Below are positions 32,923 to 42,165 of a stretch of 64,000 nt of DNA, piece after piece; position 1 is the stretch's first letter, and every line of letters starts with the position of its first letter. The stretch lies in assembly GCA_963665915.2 (NCBI GenBank), contig CAXXSG010000013.1, positions 372,001-436,000 of the forward strand, in the 5' to 3' direction. The DNA is from JAFGRU01 sp963665915 (GTDB taxonomy: Bacteria > Desulfobacterota > Desulfuromonadia > Desulfuromonadales > JAAYDE01). A model generated the notes under the pieces. That model was not told the DNA's origin. It made no database searches and saw only the letters and a program-made list of their open reading frames with translations. A program made the position numbers and the translations under genes.

Positions 32923-33453
32923 ATGAATCGAAAAAGATTTTTCTCCCTCCAGATTGCTTTTGCACTTGTTTTTTTCCTTTCTTTGCCGGTTTTCGCCCTC
33001 GATGTCGGGGTACCGGCTCCTGATTTCCAGTTGAAGACCCTGGATGGTCAGACCGCCAGGCTTTCGGATTATAGCGGACAACTTGTGCTTTTGAAACTGG
33101 CCACCACCTGGTGTCCGACCTGTAAACAGGCGACCGAGGAAATCTGCGATCTCAGCAACTTTCTTTCCAAAAACAACGTCGTCGTGATCGAGGTGTTTCT
33201 TCAGGACTCGGAATCCATGGTTCGGGACTATACCAGAAACAGGAATTACAAAAATCTGCAGCATGTGACTTTGCTGGATGATGGCCAGGTGATGAAATCT
33301 TACGATGTCTATTTGATTCCAAGACTTCTTTTTCTCGACAAGGAGTTGCTGGTCCGGCGGGACGCAACCATGATGCCCGGACGGGAAATGGTCAAGCAGA
33401 TTGAAAATATGTTAACCCCAGCGCCCGAAGATCCCTCCGTCAAGGCTGAGTGA
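32923..33453 (+). CDS. Exported thioredoxin-like (TlpA/ResA-type) protein
   Basis: 176 residues. Signal peptide at residues 1-25 (ending LPVFALD). The mature part opens VGVPAPDFQLKTLDGQTARLSDYSGQ, typical of the AhpC-TSA/TlpA family, and the redox motif is W-C-P-T-C near residue 65. The conserved cis-Pro is in YLIPRLLFLD. Such periplasmic proteins act as thiol-disulfide reductants or oxidants, for example in cytochrome c maturation. GGAGAACACT precedes the ATG. Confidence 0.85.
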   Translation: MNRKRFFSLQIAFALVFFLSLPVFALDVGVPAPDFQLKTLDGQTARLSDYSGQLVLLKLATTWCPTCKQATEEICDLSNFLSKNNVVVIEVFLQDSESMVRDYTRNRNYKNLQHVTLLDDGQVMKSYDVYLIPRLLFLDKELLVRRDATMMPGREMVKQIENMLTPAPEDPSVKAE

Positions 33454-33798
33454 AGGGAAAAATTATTTTCAGGACGTCCCCGGGGTTATATTGAACCTTG
33501 CGCTTTTTGAATTTTTCTGTGCCGGGAGTGCAACAATGTGGTTGAATTGCCACAATTTTTTCCTGGAACGCTATTGAGCCATGGTTTTGAATGCTTGCAG
33601 CGGAATTTTGTAACATCCTTAAAATAAAGACTTTTTTTGGGCTAAATAGATATTTGGCTTAAAAGGTGGAGATTGGCACCTTTATTGTTAAGAAGTGTAA
33701 ACATACATTAAGATGTTCGGTGAAAAGAGTTGGGACATGAAATACCAAACAGACTTCGAATCAAATAAAAGGAAAGGAGGTGAACCGGGCAAAAAAAA
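33454..33798 (+). other. Long leader/spacer before the small zinc-ribbon gene and porin
   Basis: No gene is visible apart from the candidate sigma-54 site. A TGTGG ... CCACA inverted repeat near 33537-33554 could bind a regulator. An AAGGAGGTGA at 33774 lies too far from the next ATG to be a normal ribosome site for it. Confidence 0.4.
33674..33689 (+). promoter_or_regulatory. Candidate sigma-54 promoter
   Basis: TGGCAC-CTTTA-TTGTT matches the -24/-12 consensus TGGCAC-N5-TTGCA except at the last positions. It would serve the small zinc-ribbon gene and the porin. Confidence 0.35.
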
Positions 33799-33933
33799 AT
33801 GATCGGTCTGTTGTTGCTGGTGTTTTTCGCGGCTTCCCTGACAGTTTGCACAATCGTGCAGGAGGGTGAAGTCCCATATGTCAATTGTCCCGCCTGCGGC
33901 TACGAATTTGATGCACCTCCGGAGGGTAAATAA
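33799..33933 (+). CDS. 44-residue membrane-anchored zinc-ribbon peptide
   Basis: ATG at 33799, TAA at 33931. One hydrophobic segment (MIGLLLLVFFAASLTVCTIV) is followed by a short soluble end with C-P-A-C (YVNCPACGYEF), a half zinc ribbon. A perfect AGGAGGTGA is upstream, but 16 bases away, so the start is not firm. It sits 100 bases before the porin gene in the same direction. Family not recognised. Confidence 0.45.
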   Translation: MIGLLLLVFFAASLTVCTIVQEGEVPYVNCPACGYEFDAPPEGK

Positions 33934-34033
33934 GTGAGGGGATTCATTTTCGTCAGTTCGCGAATTCAAAACTGCTTCCCGCAAAGTCGGGGACAGAATT
34001 ATTTGATTTTAATTTTTTACTCAGGAGGCAACA

Positions 34034-35368
34034 GTGAAAGTTTTTAGAGTACTTATTATTGCCGTATTGGCGCTTTTGATGGCAGCACCCGCGTTTGCCA
34101 TCAACGTCAAGCTCAAAGCGGATTTCCGCGAGTTTTTCCGTGTTTCCAACCAGTTGACCCTGGCTGGTGGGGACATCGACACCACCAAGCTCGAGAATGA
34201 CTCTGATTTTCGTTATGCCCAGCGTCTGCGTCTGACCTGGGTCATGGAAGACGATGAGAAAAAAGTCCGCGGTACCTTCGGTGCTGAATTCGACATGGTC
34301 GCCGGTGAAGGTAGTAGTTCCGGCGCTACGAGAAACGGCCCCGGCGGCAACTTCGAGGGCGACCGCACCAACTTCGAGCTTATGCTTGCTAACATCGACT
34401 TCGAACTCCCCTTTGACCCCGCGACACGTCTTTACATGGGCCTTATGTCCGCTGAAATGAACGCTTTCGTATTCTGTGACACCGCCATGGGCGTGCGTGC
34501 TGCGCGCAGCATGGGCAACTGGGACGCTTCTATCGGCTGGTTCCGCAATGACGCTGATGGCTCTGGAGGTTTCGGTGGCGACGCCAAATCCGATTACGCC
34601 GATCTCTACACCCTCGATCTCCAGTACGACTTCCAGGAAGGCAACAAGCTGGCCGGTTTCGCCTACTACATCGATGACGGTCAAGACGTAAACTTCGTAC
34701 AGAGTAACGATAACCTCGGTGGCACCGGTGCTGGTGTTCTTGATGAAGCAGATACTTCTAACAGCGCACAGGTATACTGGCTCGGTCTCAGCGGCGCTTT
34801 CGAACGAGGCAACTTCTTCGGTGGTGCTACTGGTATCTACCAGGGCGGTCAAGTCGGAGACGATGATGTCTCTGCCTACCTGTTCAACGTCGAAGGTGCG
34901 GTCAAGATTGACAAAGCCTACGTACAACTCGGCTACCTCTACATGTCCGGCGACGACAGTAACGACGGCGATATCGACAACTACTTTGGTATCGATATCG
35001 ACAACTCCCTCATCGGCTCCGTGGCTCTTCTTGAAAAATACGACTGGAACGCTTCTTTCTACGGCCCCAATATCGGCCGTCTTGGTGCGAGCCATGTTTA
35101 TCTCAATGCCGGTTATGAGTTCAACGAAAAAACCGACGGCCGCCTCGGCTTCATCTGGTTCAACACCGCAGAAGATGTTCCTACTACCAGCGATAGCTGC
35201 GTTGGTTATGAATTCAACGGCCAGATCGATCATTCGATCACCGAAAATCTTACCATTGGCCTGGCAGCTGGTTACCTGATCGGTGACGATGTTTGGGATG
35301 ATCTCGCTTCCGACGACGATGGCGACGACCTCTGGAACGTTATTACCCGCGTTCGTTTCAAATTCTAA
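34034..35368 (+). CDS. Outer-membrane porin
   Basis: 444 residues. Signal peptide MKVFRVLIIAVLALLMAAPA-FA, cleaved about residue 22. The rest is rich in Asp, Gly, Asn, Tyr and alternating hydrophobic residues, consistent with a beta-barrel, and ends in Phe (TRVRFKF), the usual outer-membrane assembly signal. The start KLKADFREFFRVSNQL and the repeated YAQRLRL / LYTLDLQYDF strands resemble the homotrimeric porins of sulfur-reducing deltaproteobacteria. GGAGGCAAC precedes the ATG. Codon use is strongly biased (many GAC, GGC, CTC), as in highly expressed genes. Own terminator follows. Confidence 0.85.
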   Translation: MKVFRVLIIAVLALLMAAPAFAINVKLKADFREFFRVSNQLTLAGGDIDTTKLENDSDFRYAQRLRLTWVMEDDEKKVRGTFGAEFDMVAGEGSSSGATRNGPGGNFEGDRTNFELMLANIDFELPFDPATRLYMGLMSAEMNAFVFCDTAMGVRAARSMGNWDASIGWFRNDADGSGGFGGDAKSDYADLYTLDLQYDFQEGNKLAGFAYYIDDGQDVNFVQSNDNLGGTGAGVLDEADTSNSAQVYWLGLSGAFERGNFFGGATGIYQGGQVGDDDVSAYLFNVEGAVKIDKAYVQLGYLYMSGDDSNDGDIDNYFGIDIDNSLIGSVALLEKYDWNASFYGPNIGRLGASHVYLNAGYEFNEKTDGRLGFIWFNTAEDVPTTSDSCVGYEFNGQIDHSITENLTIGLAAGYLIGDDVWDDLASDDDGDDLWNVITRVRFKF

Positions 35369-35400
35369 GATTGCCGTCTCTTGACGGTTGTTGTATTATT

Positions 35401-35431
35401 AGCCGGGCCATTTTTGGCCCGGCTTTTTTTT
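35401..35431 (+). terminator. Terminator after the porin gene
   Basis: AGCCGGGCC - ATTTTT - GGCCCGGCT followed by a T run. Confidence 0.9.
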
Positions 35432-35635
35432 ACAAAATTTTACAAAAGGACGATTTTAAAAAAAATCCACCTGCGCTATTGTCTGATTGGTCGCTGTGCG
35501 CAGAAAGACGTTGCAATTCTCGTCCCTTCAGAATGCTGAATTGTACGTCGTGTGGGCCTTGCATCTGGAGCTTTTTTCTGTGGCGTCCAATTTGGCTACA
35601 TTTTACCGGTTCATCATTGGTATGGGGAGGTTCTC

Positions 35636-37522
35636 TTGTTGGTAAAACGAATTGTGCTTTTCGTGGCTGTGGCTCTGTTCGGCTTGTGTGCTCCGGTTCT
35701 GGCTCTGATTAGTGATGAGGTCGGCAAGGATTTTCAGCCGGTCTCCGGTTACGTGATCACAACCATGCAGGGGGAATATCTCATCGACCTCGATGCCACC
35801 CAGCGGCTGGCGATTGGAGATATCTTTGCCGTTGTCCAGGCGGGCGAGCAGATCGTCCATCCTGTGACCAAAAAAGTAATCGGTTCGGTGGAAAAAGCCA
35901 AGGCCTACCTTCAGGTGAGCCGCATTCAGTCAGGATATTCCTACGCCCGCTTATTAGGTAGCAATGCAGGCGTCAAAATAGAACCCGGCGATGTGGTGCG
36001 CCGGTTTCAGAACCTTCCGGCTCTTTTCTGGGATTACTCCGGCCGGGGTGAGGCGACGTTTGCCGAGCTTCAGACCGCCCTGCCGCACCTGGAATGGGCC
36101 GACTATGCTTCGGCCCAGGCCACCCGGCCACCGATCCCTGCCCCGCCGGCCGACCAGCGGATCGCGTTGACCTTTATCTATGACGGTTCCCGTCTGGAAG
36201 CCCGCGATCCCTATTTTCGCGTCGTCCACACTTATGGCACCGCCGCTGCCCCTGCGACGGCCGGCCAGGCTGTTCCAGCCACTCCCGTGGTGACCAGCCG
36301 CGGCATGAAACTCCAGCCGGTTCCGGCGCCCTTTCCAGCTTACTCCGTCCCTGCGTCTCAGCCCCTGTCACAAACGGGAGTTGCTTCTCCACGTTTGGGA
36401 ACACCACCGTCAACGGTCCCCTACAAGCTGGACCAACAGCCGCTTTACTCTGCCGCTCCCAGCGGTGCGGTGAATTATCAGCCCAGCGGTGCGGTGAGCT
36501 ATGCGGCCAGTTTCCCCGGCTTCCAGAATGTAGGAAGTCTTCCCCCCGGCATCATACATAGCGATTTTGTTGTTGATGAGGGTCGGCGTCTGATGGTTGC
36601 CACCAATCGTAGCAATATCTATGTTTTCGACCTTTCCAGCGGGGTACAGCGGATTGCCCACGCGGATCTGCCCTACGCCTGCCAGTTGTTGTCCGTGAAC
36701 TGGTGGAAGCCTTCCGCAGCCGAGCCCCTGCATGTCGCAGTGACCGGCTGGATCGTCAAGGAAGATCAGGGCGAGACTCTTTCCAGTGTTGTATTTGTGC
36801 TTGAGGGGAACGGGCTGCGCTTGCTGGAAGATAAAATTCGCTATTCCCTGGGTACTCTTGATCGCGACGGCGACGGCTTGCCGGAACTGCTGTTGGCCCA
36901 AAATTTTAGAAAGCTGACCTTTCTTGGGCGCAAAATCAAGCGTTGTGTCCTGCAGGGGGGCAAATTGGAGATGGTCGATCCCGGCATCCCGCTGCCTCTT
37001 GATTTCAGTGTGGTTGGCAGCTGTTATGTCGACTTGACGGGTGACGGCCAGCCTGAACTGGCTTATGTACGCAATAATATCCTCTACCTTTACTCCAACG
37101 ACGGCAAAAGACGGATTTACGAATCTGGCAAAGAAATGGGGGGGAGCTTGTCCCGGGCCATGCACGACGTCAATGCGGGTGGGGATCGGTTCGATGATGT
37201 TTTCGAGTATTTTCCTTTCGAGCTTACCCCGGTGGCTGCCGATCTGGACGGTGACCGTGTTCCCGAACTGCTGCTCCCGTCCATGGAGAAGATTGCCTTT
37301 GGTGTTGTCGAAGGGCTTACCCCTGGTGTCAGAAAAAGTTGGCTGGCGGTGATTAAGTTTCGCGACGGCATGTTCATCAAAGGGACGATCGGCGAGAAAA
37401 TGGACATCCCCCTGGCAGGTTTGACCGTGACGCCCAACGAGGTTCTGTTCGTAGCTACGGAACCTGCCAAGTTTTTCGGCAAGAAAGGGCAGAGCTTTAT
37501 CCTCTCTTTCCCTCTTAAATAA
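35636..37522 (+). CDS. Large exported FG-GAP/VCBS-like repeat protein
   Basis: The frame opens at 35552, but the start is most likely TTG at 35636 or 35639, just after GGGGAGG, giving about 628 residues with a proper signal peptide (VKRIVLFVAVALFGLCAPVLA). Residues ~30-140 form an unknown N-terminal domain, then a Pro/Ala/Gln-rich linker with a short tandem repeat (PSGAVNY, PSGAVSY). The C-terminal half has FG-GAP-type calcium-binding-like repeats: DRDGDGLPELLL, DLTGDGQPELAYV and DLDGDRVPELLL. Probably a cell-surface or periplasmic beta-propeller; role unknown. Confidence 0.7.
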   Translation: MLVKRIVLFVAVALFGLCAPVLALISDEVGKDFQPVSGYVITTMQGEYLIDLDATQRLAIGDIFAVVQAGEQIVHPVTKKVIGSVEKAKAYLQVSRIQSGYSYARLLGSNAGVKIEPGDVVRRFQNLPALFWDYSGRGEATFAELQTALPHLEWADYASAQATRPPIPAPPADQRIALTFIYDGSRLEARDPYFRVVHTYGTAAAPATAGQAVPATPVVTSRGMKLQPVPAPFPAYSVPASQPLSQTGVASPRLGTPPSTVPYKLDQQPLYSAAPSGAVNYQPSGAVSYAASFPGFQNVGSLPPGIIHSDFVVDEGRRLMVATNRSNIYVFDLSSGVQRIAHADLPYACQLLSVNWWKPSAAEPLHVAVTGWIVKEDQGETLSSVVFVLEGNGLRLLEDKIRYSLGTLDRDGDGLPELLLAQNFRKLTFLGRKIKRCVLQGGKLEMVDPGIPLPLDFSVVGSCYVDLTGDGQPELAYVRNNILYLYSNDGKRRIYESGKEMGGSLSRAMHDVNAGGDRFDDVFEYFPFELTPVAADLDGDRVPELLLPSMEKIAFGVVEGLTPGVRKSWLAVIKFRDGMFIKGTIGEKMDIPLAGLTVTPNEVLFVATEPAKFFGKKGQSFILSFPLK

Positions 37523-37529
37523 CAGTTTT

Positions 37530-40500
37530 TCAAGTTTTTATTGATGATGAAAAGCCCTTCTGCCGGGTTGCCCCGGATGAAGGGCTTTTCTTTTGGTATC
37601 CATCCATAAAATCAAGCCACTCTACATTGACGGTGACCACACCGAATTCCTCTACAGCTTTGCCTCTGAGAATATAGGGGCGGTTTTGCCCCAGCTTGCG
37701 GCAGAAGCGGGCGTAGGCTTTCGGGAAAAAAACGGTCTCGAAAATCGCGGTTTCATCTTCGAAGGAGATGAATTCCATCGGTTGATTCTGGCGGGTTTGC
37801 ACTGTCTTGCCGGTTACCCACCAGCCGGTCAGGGTGACCTGTTTCCCCACCCAGTGGTGAAGTTCCGAGGCCTGGATGTGGCGAGGAGTGCCGTGGTTGG
37901 CTGGATAAAGTTGCAACGGGTGACAGGAGGCAAGCAGGCCCAGGGTTTCCACTTCCTGGCGGAGCAGTTGTTTTTTTGTCGGACCAGGGACAGAAAGCGG
38001 TGGCCCGGGTGTGTCGTCGGTAAAGAGAAATCCGCTTTGAGCTTTTGTGACAGAGCTGTTTTCCAGAAGTTGCCAGAGCAGTTCCGGACGTTTCCGCTGT
38101 CCGTCCAGAGAGTCGAAACAGCCCGCTTTGATCAGCAGGGCGCAGTCGGAGCGGTCGCTGGGGACCCTGCGCAGAAAATCAGCGAAATCTTTAAAGGCCC
38201 CATTTTTTAGGCGTTCTTCAAGGAGGCGATGGGGGATTTGTCGGGAGAGTCCCTGAATCTGCTGCAAGCCGATGCGGATGCTTTTTCCGTTGCCATGATA
38301 TTCTTCCAGGCTCTCATTGATATCCGGCGCCTGAATTCGCAAGCCCAGGCGCCGGCCCTCGGAAAGGTAGGCCTGGGTGGAGTAGAAGCCACCGCCATGG
38401 CGGATGACGGCGGCCATGAACTCGGCTGGGAAATTGCTTTTCAGCCAGGCGCATTTGCAGCTGATCAGGGCGTAGGAGGCTGAATGGGGCTTGCAGAAGG
38501 AGTAGCCGCTGAAAGAAAGGATCTGCTCCCAGGTTTTCTGCAAAGTCTCCCGCCTGACACCCTTCCCTTTACCCCCGGCAAAAAAAAGGCGCTGATAATC
38601 CTCCAGTTTCTGCGTTTTCTCTTTTTTGCTGACGATTTTGCGCAGTTGATCCGCTTCCGATGCTGAAAAATTTGCCAGGGCCATGGCCATTTGAGTGATC
38701 TGCTCCTGATAGACGGCGATTCCGTAGGTTTCGGACAGGATCTCTTTGAGCAGGGGATGGAGAGGAGTCCATGCCTCGCCGTGCATGCGGGCCACGAACT
38801 CGCGGATGAAGGTGTTGGAGGCCGGGCGGATGATGGAAGAGGCCATCACCAGGTGCTCGAACAGGTCATGTTTCTCTATCTTTTTGTCCCGGCTCCACAT
38901 TTTTTTGAGGAGCTGGCGCGTAGCCGGGGATTCGATGTAAAAACAGCCGATGGTTTCGCCGCTGCGCAGGAGCTTGCATGTGGCGGGATCGTCCAGAGGT
39001 TTCCACGCGGCATAGTCGATTTTCAGGCCCGTATTGCTGTGGATGGCTTGAACGGCATCGCGCATGACGGCTAGCGAGCGGTTTCCCAGGATATCGATCT
39101 TGACCAGGCCGGAGCTTTCGGCCTGGTCCTTTTCCCACTGGATCACGGGTCGTCCTCCGGCTGAAATTTCAACCGGCACATGGCGGCGAATTTCTTCCGG
39201 AACGATGATCACTCCCCCGCAATGCAGGGCCAGATGGCGCAATTTCCCTTTCAACTGTTGCGCGATGGCGAGAATTTCGGTCCACTCCGGGCTCAGTCGG
39301 GTTCCCTGGAAGAGGGGGCGGGTGCGCAGGGTGTGAATGAGCTGATCCGCTTTGCAGTAGCCGGAAATGCGGCTGGTGACGTTTTTGATTTCCGTTTCGC
39401 AGAGGCCGTGGACCTTTGCGACCTCGCGCAGGGCGGAGCGGCCTTTAAAACCGATATGGGTAGCGACCATGGCGGCCCGTTCCGTTCCGTGACGCTCAAA
39501 GGCGTAGTCCAGAACCGCGTCCCGTTCATCCCAAGGGAAGTCGATGTCGATATCCGGAGGGTCGATTCGGCCGGGGTTCAGAAAGCGCTCGAAAAAGAGA
39601 TTGTGGCGGATCGGATCGACCTGGGTAATGCCGAGGGCGTAGGCGACCAGAGAGGCCGCGGCGCTCCCCCGGCCGCAGGTGTAGAGAGACCTCCCCGCCA
39701 GTTCCCGTACGACCAGAAAGTAGTGGGCAAAGCCTTTGGAGTGAATGATGTCCAGCTCTTTCCGCAGGCGTTTTTCAATGCGTGTATCACTTTTTCCGTA
39801 CCTGCGCAGAACCCCTTCGCGGCTTCGCCTCTCCAGTTCCCCAAACGCCTCTTCCCCGTTCAGCCCCTGAAATGTCGGGAAAATCACCTGTGAAAAATCC
39901 CAGTCGGTTTTGCAGCGTTCCGCGATTCGGCTGGTATTTTCCAGCGCTTCCGGGCAGTGGGGAAAGAAGCCGGCCAGGCTGTGAGGTGAAAACAGCCTGT
40001 CTTCCTGCGTGGCAATTTCAGCGCCGGGGAGTCGCGAGAGCTTGGTGTTGAGAGCGATCGCCCTCATGACGCGGTGCAGGTGGAACTGCTCCGCAGAGGC
40101 AAAGACGGCCCGGCTCGTAGCCACCGGCGGCAGTTGCAGGCGGCGGGAAACTTCCAGGGCTTGATCCATCCGGTGTCCCGGCGAGATCTCCACGTAAAGA
40201 TTTTCGCGGGAATGGCGGGCCAGAGGGGTGAGGATTGCCGCCTGATCGCTGAGGATGATCAATCCCGGACGCAAGCATATAAGGGCTTCGGCGAGATGGA
40301 AATCCTCTCGGCAATGAAGCTCGGAAAGGAGGCGGCAGAGGTTGGCGTAGCCTTCCTCGTTGCGCGCCAGAAGAACGGCCCGTTCCCCGTTTATGGCGGC
40401 TTCCGCACCGATGATCGGCCTGAGCCCCGCGTGCGCGGCTTGTTTCAGAAAGTGGGGTATCCCGTAGAGGCCGTTGCAGTCGGTGAGCGCAAGGTGCCGC

Positions 40501-40601
40501 ATGCCGAGAGCCCGGACCCGGGAGCAGAGTTCCGCCGGAGAAAAAATCCCCCACTGGGGGGAAAAGGAGGAATGGGTGTGAAGATGGCAGAATCCTTTCA
40601 T
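37530..40601 (-). CDS. dnaE2: Error-prone DNA polymerase III alpha subunit (DnaE2/ImuC)
   Basis: Translesion polymerase of the SOS mutagenesis cassette. The start at 40601 (MKGFCHLHTHSSFSPQWG) overlaps the imuB stop by four bases; the frame extends to 40625. About 1023 residues: PHP domain first (CHLHTHSSF, LALTDCNGLYG), then polymerase palm and fingers (LYTCGRGSAAASLVAYALG, NPGRIDPPDIDIDFPWDERD with catalytic Asp residues, YQEQITQMAMAL, SFCKPHSASYALISC), and a C-terminal OB fold (VTLTGWWVTGKTVQTR). The C-terminal beta-clamp/tau parts of replicative DnaE are absent, as expected. Its last ~20 codons contain a terminator hairpin of the opposing gene. Confidence 0.95.
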   Translation of the reverse strand: MKGFCHLHTHSSFSPQWGIFSPAELCSRVRALGMRHLALTDCNGLYGIPHFLKQAAHAGLRPIIGAEAAINGERAVLLARNEEGYANLCRLLSELHCREDFHLAEALICLRPGLIILSDQAAILTPLARHSRENLYVEISPGHRMDQALEVSRRLQLPPVATSRAVFASAEQFHLHRVMRAIALNTKLSRLPGAEIATQEDRLFSPHSLAGFFPHCPEALENTSRIAERCKTDWDFSQVIFPTFQGLNGEEAFGELERRSREGVLRRYGKSDTRIEKRLRKELDIIHSKGFAHYFLVVRELAGRSLYTCGRGSAAASLVAYALGITQVDPIRHNLFFERFLNPGRIDPPDIDIDFPWDERDAVLDYAFERHGTERAAMVATHIGFKGRSALREVAKVHGLCETEIKNVTSRISGYCKADQLIHTLRTRPLFQGTRLSPEWTEILAIAQQLKGKLRHLALHCGGVIIVPEEIRRHVPVEISAGGRPVIQWEKDQAESSGLVKIDILGNRSLAVMRDAVQAIHSNTGLKIDYAAWKPLDDPATCKLLRSGETIGCFYIESPATRQLLKKMWSRDKKIEKHDLFEHLVMASSIIRPASNTFIREFVARMHGEAWTPLHPLLKEILSETYGIAVYQEQITQMAMALANFSASEADQLRKIVSKKEKTQKLEDYQRLFFAGGKGKGVRRETLQKTWEQILSFSGYSFCKPHSASYALISCKCAWLKSNFPAEFMAAVIRHGGGFYSTQAYLSEGRRLGLRIQAPDINESLEEYHGNGKSIRIGLQQIQGLSRQIPHRLLEERLKNGAFKDFADFLRRVPSDRSDCALLIKAGCFDSLDGQRKRPELLWQLLENSSVTKAQSGFLFTDDTPGPPLSVPGPTKKQLLRQEVETLGLLASCHPLQLYPANHGTPRHIQASELHHWVGKQVTLTGWWVTGKTVQTRQNQPMEFISFEDETAIFETVFFPKAYARFCRKLGQNRPYILRGKAVEEFGVVTVNVEWLDFMDGYQKKSPSSGATRQKGFSSSIKT
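37550..37589. terminator. Terminator shared by convergent genes, inside the dnaE2 3' end
   Basis: AAAAGCCCTTC - TG - CCGGG - TTG - CCCCGG - GAAGGGCTTTT, then CTTTT. It lies 28 bases after the FG-GAP gene stop, and is encoded within the last codons of dnaE2 on the other strand. Confidence 0.85.
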
Positions 40602-41767
40602 GGCATGGCTGGGTGCCTCCCCCAAGCGATTTTGTCCATTCCGTAGCGATTGCGGATGATATCCAGCGATTTTTCCAGGAGAATTTTCCGATCATCGGGT
40701 TCCGCGGCTGTAAACAGGCTCAACTGCTGTCTCTCAGGGAGAACCCGGGAACAGACGAGGCGCAGGCTTTTAACCCGGATGCGGCGTTGGCAGGCTTTGT
40801 GGAAAAGGTCCGCGGCGAAACGGCCGAGAACGGCTTCATGGTTTTCAGGAGCGGCCAGCTGCACGGAGCCTGTTGCCGTGACGCCGTCGCTGTAGCGAAG
40901 CCTGAGGGATATGTGCCGGGTCCCTTTGCGCATGTGACGCAGACGAAAAGAGCACTTTTCCACCAGATGCCATACGGCCGTGTTCAAAACAGCATCCTTG
41001 TTTTCTTCCTGCGCGAGAAAGGCATCTTCCATGACCTGCAGAGGGCAGCTGGGTGGAAAGACCGGGGAGGTGTCGAAACCGTTGGCGTGCCGTTGCAGAA
41101 GGGGGGCAGCCTCGCCGAAGACCAGGCGCAGGCGGGGGAGGGAGAGAGCGGCCAGCTCTTCCACGTGGCAGAGGTTCAGGTCCTCGAGCAGCAAGCGCGT
41201 TCGAACTGCTCCTATCCCCGGCAGGGAGGAGACGGGGAGGGGTGCGATAAATGTTTTTTCACTGCCGGGGAGAATGTTGCAGATGCCGGATGCTTCCAGG
41301 TAGTCCGAGGCGATGTGCGAGATAAGTTTGTTTGTGGCAAGGCCCGTGCTGGCCTGCAGGCGCATTTGGTCACTGATTTCTCTGTTGAGGCGGGCGGCAA
41401 TATCGAGGGGTGGTCCCAGCAGGCGCTTGGTTCCGGAGAGGTCGAGATAGAGACGTCCGGGACGTTCCGGCTCCCACAGAGGGGTGTAGTGGGACGTGAG
41501 TGTGCCCAGGCTGCCCATGGCCCGCTGGGCCAGTACCGGATCGGGCGGGACAACCCGCAACGACGGGCAGAGGCGCAAAGCGAGGTGGGTGGGCATCCCC
41601 GGGCTGATCCCCTCTCCCCTGGCTTCAGGAGAAGTGGCTTGAATGGTTGCTCTGGGCGTGTGGGTGGGGGCAACAGCCACGGGCTGTTCGCGCAGCTCCG
41701 GCTGGCTGACGCGGGCGATGGCGACAGGAAAGTCGGGGATGGAGAGATGGAGAATGTGACGGCTCAT
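40598..41767 (-). CDS. imuB: ImuB-type Y-family polymerase-like protein
   Basis: 389 residues; accessory factor that brings DnaE2 to the clamp at lesions. The N-terminus MSRHILHLSIPDFPVAIARV has Asp at the Y-family position, but the normal catalytic acidic pair is not evident (RPGRLYLDLSGTKRLLG takes the place of the SIDE motif), as in inactive ImuB. Helix-hairpin-helix stretches are at VSSLPGIGAVRTRLLLEDL and the little-finger domain follows. It overlaps dnaE2 by four bases. No imuA/sulA-like gene is next to it: upstream come the 180-bp repeat and lexA. Confidence 0.85.
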   Translation of the reverse strand: MSRHILHLSIPDFPVAIARVSQPELREQPVAVAPTHTPRATIQATSPEARGEGISPGMPTHLALRLCPSLRVVPPDPVLAQRAMGSLGTLTSHYTPLWEPERPGRLYLDLSGTKRLLGPPLDIAARLNREISDQMRLQASTGLATNKLISHIASDYLEASGICNILPGSEKTFIAPLPVSSLPGIGAVRTRLLLEDLNLCHVEELAALSLPRLRLVFGEAAPLLQRHANGFDTSPVFPPSCPLQVMEDAFLAQEENKDAVLNTAVWHLVEKCSFRLRHMRKGTRHISLRLRYSDGVTATGSVQLAAPENHEAVLGRFAADLFHKACQRRIRVKSLRLVCSRVLPERQQLSLFTAAEPDDRKILLEKSLDIIRNRYGMDKIAWGRHPAMP

Positions 41768-41985
41768 GGTTTTTGTTTACTGGTAACTATTCACATTGTT
41801 GGTTGATGGACTCGCAACGCCCATTCCAAGGCCGCATGAACCCATCCGTGGGGCTTAACTGCCGCCATTCGGGCGACAGATGCCCTTTCCATGGACGCTG
41901 CGATTCCATTGTGCTAAACAGTTAGACATTTTCAAGAAGCTTTGAACCCGGAATTTGTTATTGACAATCTGTTTATATAAGTAAA

Positions 41986-42165
41986 GCCCGGTTTGTTCGT
42001 GAGGCTTTGTCGCAAAACCGCCAAGTGCCCGTCGGATCAGGCCCAGCACAGCGACACGCTCTGCAGGCGTACGTACAGTACGTCGAAGCGCAAGGAGCGA
42101 GCACGGCTCTTGAGATGGCGTGCAATCGGCGGTGGCAGCAGAAAGTCTTTATGAATAATCCGGGC
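41986..42165 (+). repeat. 180-bp repeat with inverted ends, copy C
   Basis: GCCCGGTTTGTTCGTGAGGC at the left and TTTATGAATAATCCGGGC at the right: inverted ends with interior as in copies A and B. It fills the spacer between lexA and imuB and ends exactly at the lexA stop codon. Confidence 0.88.

Noticed and set aside
33953..35233. 426-codon open frame antisense to the porin
   Set aside because: Mirror of the strongly biased porin codons; no ribosome site and low-complexity Val/Glu composition.
40598..41767. ImuB considered as an active DinB/Pol IV
   Set aside because: The catalytic acidic residues of Y-family polymerases are not in place, and it is coupled to dnaE2 by a 4-base overlap, as ImuB is.
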